A DNA stretch of 44,577 nt from Gemmatimonadota bacterium (lineage in GTDB: Bacteria > Latescibacterota > UBA2968 > UBA8231). Under the pieces are notes generated by a model, which did no database searches, had not been told where the DNA came from, and saw nothing but the letters and a program-made list of their open reading frames with translations. The position numbers were made by a program, and so were the translations under genes. Within the stretch, counting starts at the first letter, position 1; each line of letters opens with the position of its first letter. The stretch is from the NCBI GenBank assembly GCA_018672475.1, contig JABHFS010000150.1, positions 1 through 44,577 on the forward strand, read 5' to 3'. Positions 40,215 through 44,577 of the stretch are shown here, in pieces.

Positions 40215-41072
40215 TCAGTGCGCCAAAAGATGGTGCAATTCCTCGGGCAATCCCAGGTAGAGCGAATCGGGGAAACCGTCGCGGTATTTGGTATTGCGCA
40301 CGAAATCGACCAGCCACTCGGCGGAGGCGTCGTAGAAGGACGTAAAATAAACATAGCGCGTCTGTTGGCTCTCGTTCTTTGACGCGGAGTGCAGGCACAT
40401 GGCGTTGAAGATGATCAGGTCGCCGTCATTGGCACAGACCTCGATGCCTTCGTCAGGGTCGATGCTGGCGACGCCGATCGGATCCTTCTGCAGCTGTTGC
40501 CGCTGCTCGTCGCTGCGGGGTTCAGCGTTGGCCGCATAAGTGAGTTTGTGTGAGCCGGGGACCAGCATAAAGGCACCACCGCCCGATTCTACCGTACTGC
40601 AATACTGTAGTAGCTGGTAATAGATCCGCCGTGGCGTCGATTCGTATTCTTCCTTTGTAAAGGGCGCGTCAATGTGCCAGCCGCTGGGACCGTAGGGCGG
40701 CGGTGTCGGGTCGGTGCGGCTGAGGACCTGTTCGCGCATGCGTAGGTTAGCGAGGTTGGAGCCGAGCAGCAAGCGGCCCAATTCAATGGTTTGAGGATTA
40801 TTGGCGATCTCGGGCATGATATTCCCGACGATCGGGTGGCGCAGTTGGCGAATGCCTTGCTCGTCGTTGCGGTAGATGCGGGCTTTGTCGGTATCGGCCC
40901 AGGTTAGATTTTTATCCGGCAGGTCGCTGGCTACTACCGCGTCTATATGGGCGCGAATAGCCGCGGTAGTTTGGCGGTCGAGATAGCCGGGTATTATGGT
41001 ATAGCCCTGTTGCGATAATTCGTTGAGGTGCCGGTCGAGGTTGTGGATGCTGAGAGAATGTGTGGATGCCAT
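40215..41072 (-). CDS. Phytanoyl-CoA dioxygenase (PhyH)-family protein 2
   Basis: A 285-residue PhyH-family non-haem iron dioxygenase. N-terminal LNELSQQGYTIIPGYLD, iron HxD in GWHIDAPF (near 142), the loop GGGAFMLVPGSHKLTY (near 166), the distal His in CLHSASKNESQQTRYVYFT with the 2-oxoglutarate Arg near 241. Good ribosome binding site AGGAG with 7-nt spacing. Gene order is convergent with the FlgD remnant and divergent from PhyH protein 3. Substrate unknown; such proteins often oxidise small molecules, lipids or natural products. Confidence 0.88.
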   Translation of the reverse strand: MASTHSLSIHNLDRHLNELSQQGYTIIPGYLDRQTTAAIRAHIDAVVASDLPDKNLTWADTDKARIYRNDEQGIRQLRHPIVGNIMPEIANNPQTIELGRLLLGSNLANLRMREQVLSRTDPTPPPYGPSGWHIDAPFTKEEYESTPRRIYYQLLQYCSTVESGGGAFMLVPGSHKLTYAANAEPRSDEQRQQLQKDPIGVASIDPDEGIEVCANDGDLIIFNAMCLHSASKNESQQTRYVYFTSFYDASAEWLVDFVRNTKYRDGFPDSLYLGLPEELHHLLAH

Positions 41073-41183
41073 TGTGCGGCTCCTGATATTTGCTCACCTG
41101 AAATGAAGTTTACATACATTATTTGCAAGCAATTATAGATATATAACGGGCATGAGATCAATAGGTATTAAGAAGGAATAAAT

Positions 41184-42008
41184 ATGCAATTGGTACGATT
41201 GCAGGACGATCAGCGGGATTTTTTCGATCAAAACGGCTATCTCGTAGTGCCGAGTGCCTTAAACTCGGAGGAGATCGAGCAACTAACAAATGTCAGCGAC
41301 CGGATGGTCGCAGAGTTTGTGCGGGAGCAGTATCCGGATGCCAGGCCGCACTATGTGCAGCGTCGGCCGGGCATTGTTGAGGCGCGGGAATTCCACCCCT
41401 TGATGGCGCATTCGGCGACGGTGCCTTTACTGGTGCAATTGCTCTCGGCGAATATCCACCTACATACCACCGCGATCATTTACAAATACCCGCAGGACGA
41501 TGCCGGCGAGACGCCGCAGCGCGGTTGGCACCGTGATATCGGCATGACCGAGGATCTAGGACACGGGCATCTAGTGCGGGCCGGCATCAAGGTCGGCTAT
41601 TGCCTGACGGATTTTCCCGAGCCGCGCTCGGGTTTTACGATGTTCGCGCCCGGCTCACACCGACTGCCGACGCCCCTGCCGATTCCCAAGGGCGGGGTCG
41701 ATCCAGAAAATGCGGTCGATCTCTGTCTTAAGGCGGGTGATGCGTTCTTGTTCGAAAACCGCGTGTTTCACACGGCGGCCCCGAATCTGAGTCAGCAGAC
41801 CTCAAAGGTCGTTATTTTCGGTTATAGCTATCGCTGGATAGGCGGCAGCCGTGACAATATGAAATTGGTGCAGCCGGGCGAAGAGGTGCTGGCCCAGGTC
41901 GACGATATCCGCAAACAGTTGTTGGGCGGCTCGTGCGATGCCTTGATTGATTGGGCGAAGCAGCAGGGCATCGCACGGGAGCCGTTGCAGTGGACGATGG
42001 AATTATGA
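41184..42008 (+). CDS. Phytanoyl-CoA dioxygenase (PhyH)-family protein 3
   Basis: A 274-residue PhyH-family protein with QRDFFDQNGYLVVPSALN at the start, HxD in GWHRDIGM (near 111), FTMFAPGSHRLP (near 152) and the distal His in NRVFHTAAPNLSQQTSK near 196. The GW-H-R/I-D core is shared with PhyH 2, but loops differ. Ribosome binding site GAAGGAA before the ATG. The short divergent gap (41073-41183) should hold promoters for it and PhyH 2. Downstream is a 716-bp AT-rich gap. Confidence 0.88.
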   Translation: MQLVRLQDDQRDFFDQNGYLVVPSALNSEEIEQLTNVSDRMVAEFVREQYPDARPHYVQRRPGIVEAREFHPLMAHSATVPLLVQLLSANIHLHTTAIIYKYPQDDAGETPQRGWHRDIGMTEDLGHGHLVRAGIKVGYCLTDFPEPRSGFTMFAPGSHRLPTPLPIPKGGVDPENAVDLCLKAGDAFLFENRVFHTAAPNLSQQTSKVVIFGYSYRWIGGSRDNMKLVQPGEEVLAQVDDIRKQLLGGSCDALIDWAKQQGIAREPLQWTMEL

Positions 42009-42724
42009 TCGGGTAGACAACCAAGATGGAATTGCCCAACGCGTTGGAGGATGAAGGGGAGAAGGGCTTCGAGGAGGTCGAGGAAGAGGCGCCGATCACC
42101 GCGGCAAAGAGTTGTCGCGTGAATACGGGCATGGGCCTTAGATGCTCTTGGGACTAGTTATTTACTGAATTGTTGATATAGATCACAGTATTTAGCCAGA
42201 TTGTCCGATATATTAGTCTTGCAGGCGTTATGGGATTGACGGGCCGTCTTTCCTCGCCATATCTCGGTTAAAATAGGTCGAAATATTTCACCATTAAGTC
42301 CTTTAATGAACGTACTGTTTATCTAAAAACGGATAAAATTACCTGTAAGTCCAGCGTTGTCTATTTTTGTTTAAATACATGCTTAATGTTTGTTTAAATA
42401 TTTGTTTAAGTCAGTATATTGTGGTTATTTATGAATATAGTAGTACGATGTGTCTTTTTCTGCCAGTCGGTACGCAGTAGCATGCGGCCAGTTTGCACTT
42501 TGCTACAAGAAACGCTTTAGCCAATTGAATGATCTATCACCAGGTAGCCAGTTTCAATATGACCTATTCACCGAAATTCCCCAATTGTGGAGGGTCTCGA
42601 TTGCGTACTGTTAGTAACGCTTGTCGAGTCGGTAAGGTTACCACTCGTGGTGTAAGTGAAGAGGAAATCCCAGGACATCGCAAATGCGTAGGATGCTACG
42701 CTGTCTATCGCTCGGGATGCATTC
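42009..42724. other. AT-rich gene-free stretch before the FG-GAP protein
   Basis: Markedly more AT-rich than its surroundings, especially 42150-42480. It holds three TTTGTTTAA direct repeats (42366-42410). A 67-codon frame at 42529-42732 is not supported by start signals or recognisable sequence. No terminator, tRNA or known riboswitch was identified. It is a likely promoter/regulatory region for the giant surface protein. Confidence 0.5.
42366..42410 (+). repeat. Three direct TTTGTTTAA(ATA) repeats
   Basis: TTTGTTTAAATA at 42366-42377 and 42389-42400, TTTGTTTAAG at 42401-42410. Spacing of starts is 23 and 12 bp, close to helical turns (2.2 and 1.1), as for a repeated protein-binding site upstream of a gene. 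Confidence 0.55.
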
Positions 42725-44577
42725 ATGACTAACATGGCTGATCGTGCACACAGACGCTTATCGCACTGGTTTAGCCGCAAGGTGCTGTGGGTTGGAATAA
42801 TTGTCCTGTGGGCGGGTTCGGTTGCTGGGCCCCCTTGCTTGGCTTTCTTTCGTTCTCTCTTGTCGCGACAGACTTTCACGAATATATATAGCAAGCTATT
42901 GTCCGGGGTTGTGTGCCTGCTGGGTCGATCTGCGGCACTGGTCCTGGTTTGCCTATTGCTCGTCGGCCGGTCGGTGGAGGCGCAGCCGACCGTCAGCAGT
43001 ACCTCACCCGTGGCCGCCTTCGCCAGTGCGCCTTCGACGTCTAATCTCACGGCGACGTTCAGCGAAGCGGTTACGGGGGGCGGTGCGGCCTCGTTTGTCG
43101 TGCACAGCACGCTGAGCGGCCAGCAGGCGGGCGCCTACTCGGGCAACAACAGTGCCACGCTGACCTTTAATCCGACGGTGGACTTTTTTCCGGGCGAGAC
43201 GGTTTTTTCGACGCTGACCACCGCGGTGCAGACGCCCGGCGGCATCTCGATGGCCAGTGGTTACGTCTGGCAGTTTACGACCGAGGTCTCGGCGAGTTCA
43301 CCGGGTGAGTTTCACAGCGGCGGCGCTTCCGATGTGTCTGCGGATGTGAACAATACATATGGGACAAGTTTAGTTGATGTGGATGGTGATGGCGATCTGG
43401 ATCTAATCGCTGGTAATTATAATCAGGCGAATGTTCTGTATCTGGGTGATGGTTCGGGTAGTTTTTCTGCGGGTGCGGACATTACGTCGGATGCGGACTA
43501 TACGGTGTTGATGAGCACAGGTGATGTGGATGGGGACGGCGATCTGGATCTGATCGCTGGCAATGATGCTGAGACCAATCGTCTGTATCTGGGGAATGGT
43601 TCGGGTAGTTTTGCTGCGGGTGCGGATATCACGGCGGACGCGCACGGTACGTATTCGACGAGTCTTGGTGATGTGGATGGCGATGGCGATCTGGATCTGG
43701 TCGCTGGCAATAATTTTAATCAGGCGAATCGTCTGTATCTGGGTGATGGCTCGGGTGGTTTCGGGGCAGGTGCGAATATTTCTGCGGATACGCATAATAC
43801 GTTTGGGACAAGTTTGGGTGATGTGGATGGGGACGGCGATCTGGATCTGATCGCTGGAAATAGTAATCAGGCGAATCGTCTGTATACGAATGATGGCTCG
43901 GGCGGTTTTGCGGTGGGTGCGAATATCACGGCGGACGCGCACGGTACGTATTCGACGAGCATAGGTGATGTGGATGGTGACGGTGATCTGGACCTGATTG
44001 TTGGCAATAATGGTACGGCGAATCGTCTGCATCTGGGTGATGGCTCGGGTAGTTTTGCTGCGGGTGCGAATATCACGGCGGACGCGCACGCTACGAGGTT
44101 GACGAGGATAGGTGATGTAGATGGGGACGGTGATCTGGATCTGATCGCTGGAAATATTAGTCAGGTGAATCGTCTGTATCTGGGTGATGGTTCGGGTAGT
44201 TTTGCTGCGGGCGTGGATATCACGGCGGACGTGCACGGTACGTATTCGACGAGTCTTGGTGATGTGGATGGTGATGGCGATCTGGATCTGATAGTAGGAA
44301 ACATTCATCCCCACCTAAACCGCGTCTATCTGAACTCGGCCCCGCCGACCGTCAGCAGCACCGCGCCGGTGGCCGCTTTTGCCAGTGCGCCTTCGACGTC
44401 TAATCTCACCGCGACCTTCAGCGAAGCGGTTACGGGGGGCGGTGCGGCTTCTTTTGTCGTGCACAGCGCGCTGAGCGGCCAGCAGGCGGGCGCTTACTCG
44501 GGCAACAACAGCACCACGCTGACCTTTAATCCGACGGTGGACTTTTTTCCGGGCGAGACGGTTTTTTCGACGCTGAC
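42725..44577 (+). CDS. Giant secreted FG-GAP/Ig-like repeat protein, 3'-truncated by window end
   Basis: At least 617 codons, open at the window end. The N-terminus (ATG 42725) has two hydrophobic stretches (VLWVGIIVLWAG near 25 and AALVLVCLLLVG near 76) before EAQPTVSS, so it is a long, odd leader; a shorter signal peptide starting at a later GTG/TTG is possible. The first Ig-like (SbsA/Big_5-type) domain has SNLTATFSEAVTGGG and VWQFTTEV. Seven FG-GAP/VCBS units follow with calcium-type DVDGDGDLDLIAGN loops and RLYLGDGSGSFAAG. A second Ig-like copy then starts and is about 94% identical in DNA to the first. Cell-surface adhesion or carbohydrate binding is typical of such proteins; no catalytic domain is seen. 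Confidence 0.85.
   Translation, partial: MTNMADRAHRRLSHWFSRKVLWVGIIVLWAGSVAGPPCLAFFRSLLSRQTFTNIYSKLLSGVVCLLGRSAALVLVCLLLVGRSVEAQPTVSSTSPVAAFASAPSTSNLTATFSEAVTGGGAASFVVHSTLSGQQAGAYSGNNSATLTFNPTVDFFPGETVFSTLTTAVQTPGGISMASGYVWQFTTEVSASSPGEFHSGGASDVSADVNNTYGTSLVDVDGDGDLDLIAGNYNQANVLYLGDGSGSFSAGADITSDADYTVLMSTGDVDGDGDLDLIAGNDAETNRLYLGNGSGSFAAGADITADAHGTYSTSLGDVDGDGDLDLVAGNNFNQANRLYLGDGSGGFGAGANISADTHNTFGTSLGDVDGDGDLDLIAGNSNQANRLYTNDGSGGFAVGANITADAHGTYSTSIGDVDGDGDLDLIVGNNGTANRLHLGDGSGSFAAGANITADAHATRLTRIGDVDGDGDLDLIAGNISQVNRLYLGDGSGSFAAGVDITADVHGTYSTSLGDVDGDGDLDLIVGNIHPHLNRVYLNSAPPTVSSTAPVAAFASAPSTSNLTATFSEAVTGGGAASFVVHSALSGQQAGAYSGNNSTTLTFNPTVDFFPGETVFSTL
42986..43218 (+). repeat. Direct repeat copy 1 (Ig-like module)
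   Basis: About 94% identical to 44345-44577, 1359 bp downstream (453 codons, so in frame). Marks the unit boundary of the tandem duplication. Confidence 0.9.
43376..44336 (+). repeat. Seven FG-GAP/VCBS repeats of 46-49 codons
   Basis: Seven GATGTGGATGG...GATCTGGATCTG-type units, each about 145 bp with similar but not identical third positions. They encode DxDxDGDxD calcium loops expected to build a beta-propeller. Confidence 0.9.
44345..44577 (+). repeat. Direct repeat copy 2 (Ig-like module), cut by window end
   Basis: Second copy of 42986-43218. Copy and sequence stop together at 44577, the last base, so the real copy extends further. Confidence 0.9.

Noticed and set aside
42529..42732. 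A 67-codon frame with several Cys in the AT-rich gap
   Set aside because: No Shine-Dalgarno and no homology by eye; ends inside the start region of the giant protein.
43403..44314. Long minus-strand open frame opposite the FG-GAP repeats (303 codons, Ile/Thr/Arg-rich)
   Set aside because: It arises from the periodic codons of the plus-strand repeats and has no recognisable motif or start signal.

Overview
The window is a 44.6 kb piece of a GC-rich bacterial genome with short intergenic gaps and genes on both strands. It starts inside a menaquinone gene and ends inside a long repeat protein, so both edge genes are partial. The gene set points to a Gram-negative-type heterotroph. There are an RND pump with a lipoprotein adaptor, exported proteins with lipoboxes or a FlgD-like C-terminal domain, futalosine-pathway menaquinone genes (mqnB, mqnD), and many carbohydrate-acid and non-haem iron dioxygenase genes. 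This mix is typical of FCB-group candidate phyla such as Latescibacterota. That placement is an inference from gene content; no rRNA or other taxonomic marker is present.

Layout. 1-2.3 kb (+): mqnB end, mqnD and a FAH/AraD1-like enzyme. 2.3-3.4 kb: mostly non-coding, with a dyad, a long hairpin and one small Lys/Ala-rich gene. 3.4-9.5 kb (-): UbiA prenyltransferase, sugar-acid dehydratase, hisS, sugar-phosphate isomerase-like protein, DUF423 protein and SGNH hydrolase, mostly tightly spaced. 9.7-12.2 kb (+): HU/IHF protein and a secreted M28 peptidase whose signal-peptide DNA doubles as a terminator. 12.2-14.3 kb (-): siroheme-synthase N-domain protein with a Cys-rich tail, a diverged MoaB/MogA-like protein, and a membrane/zinc-ribbon/rhodanese fusion. 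14.4-20.6 kb (+): RND adaptor, an enlarged RND pump, and the remnant of a second RND pump. 20.6-26.5 kb: GT39-type glycosyltransferase, clpP, mutM, a triple DUF5069 protein, a class I amidotransferase-like hydrolase and a phosphoesterase. 26.5-30.4 kb (+): radical-SAM maturase with a SEC-C tail, DUF6807 protein and a Gfo/Idh/MocA oxidoreductase. 30.5-31.0 kb (-): RNase H. 31.3-37.5 kb (+): a complete five-gene oligopeptide-type ABC importer preceded by an attenuator-like hairpin. 37.7-42.0 kb: mannonate-dehydratase-like protein and three phytanoyl-CoA-dioxygenase-family genes around a FlgD-domain remnant. 42.7 kb to the end (+): a huge FG-GAP/Ig-like repeat protein.

How the parts fit. The AraD1-like, DgoD-like, UxuA-like, isomerase-like, Gfo/Idh, DUF6807 and PhyH proteins together with the ABC importer suggest uptake and oxidation of sugar acids, uronates or other oxygenated organics, but no single complete pathway is encoded. 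The most unusual items are the RND pump with about 190 extra residues of mostly hydrophobic sequence, the decayed second pump, the triplicated DUF5069 protein, the rhodanese fusion with a strong internal ribosome binding site, the terminator inside a signal-peptide reading frame, and the 1359-bp tandem duplication at the window end. No CRISPR array, tRNA, rRNA, insertion sequence or phage gene was seen.
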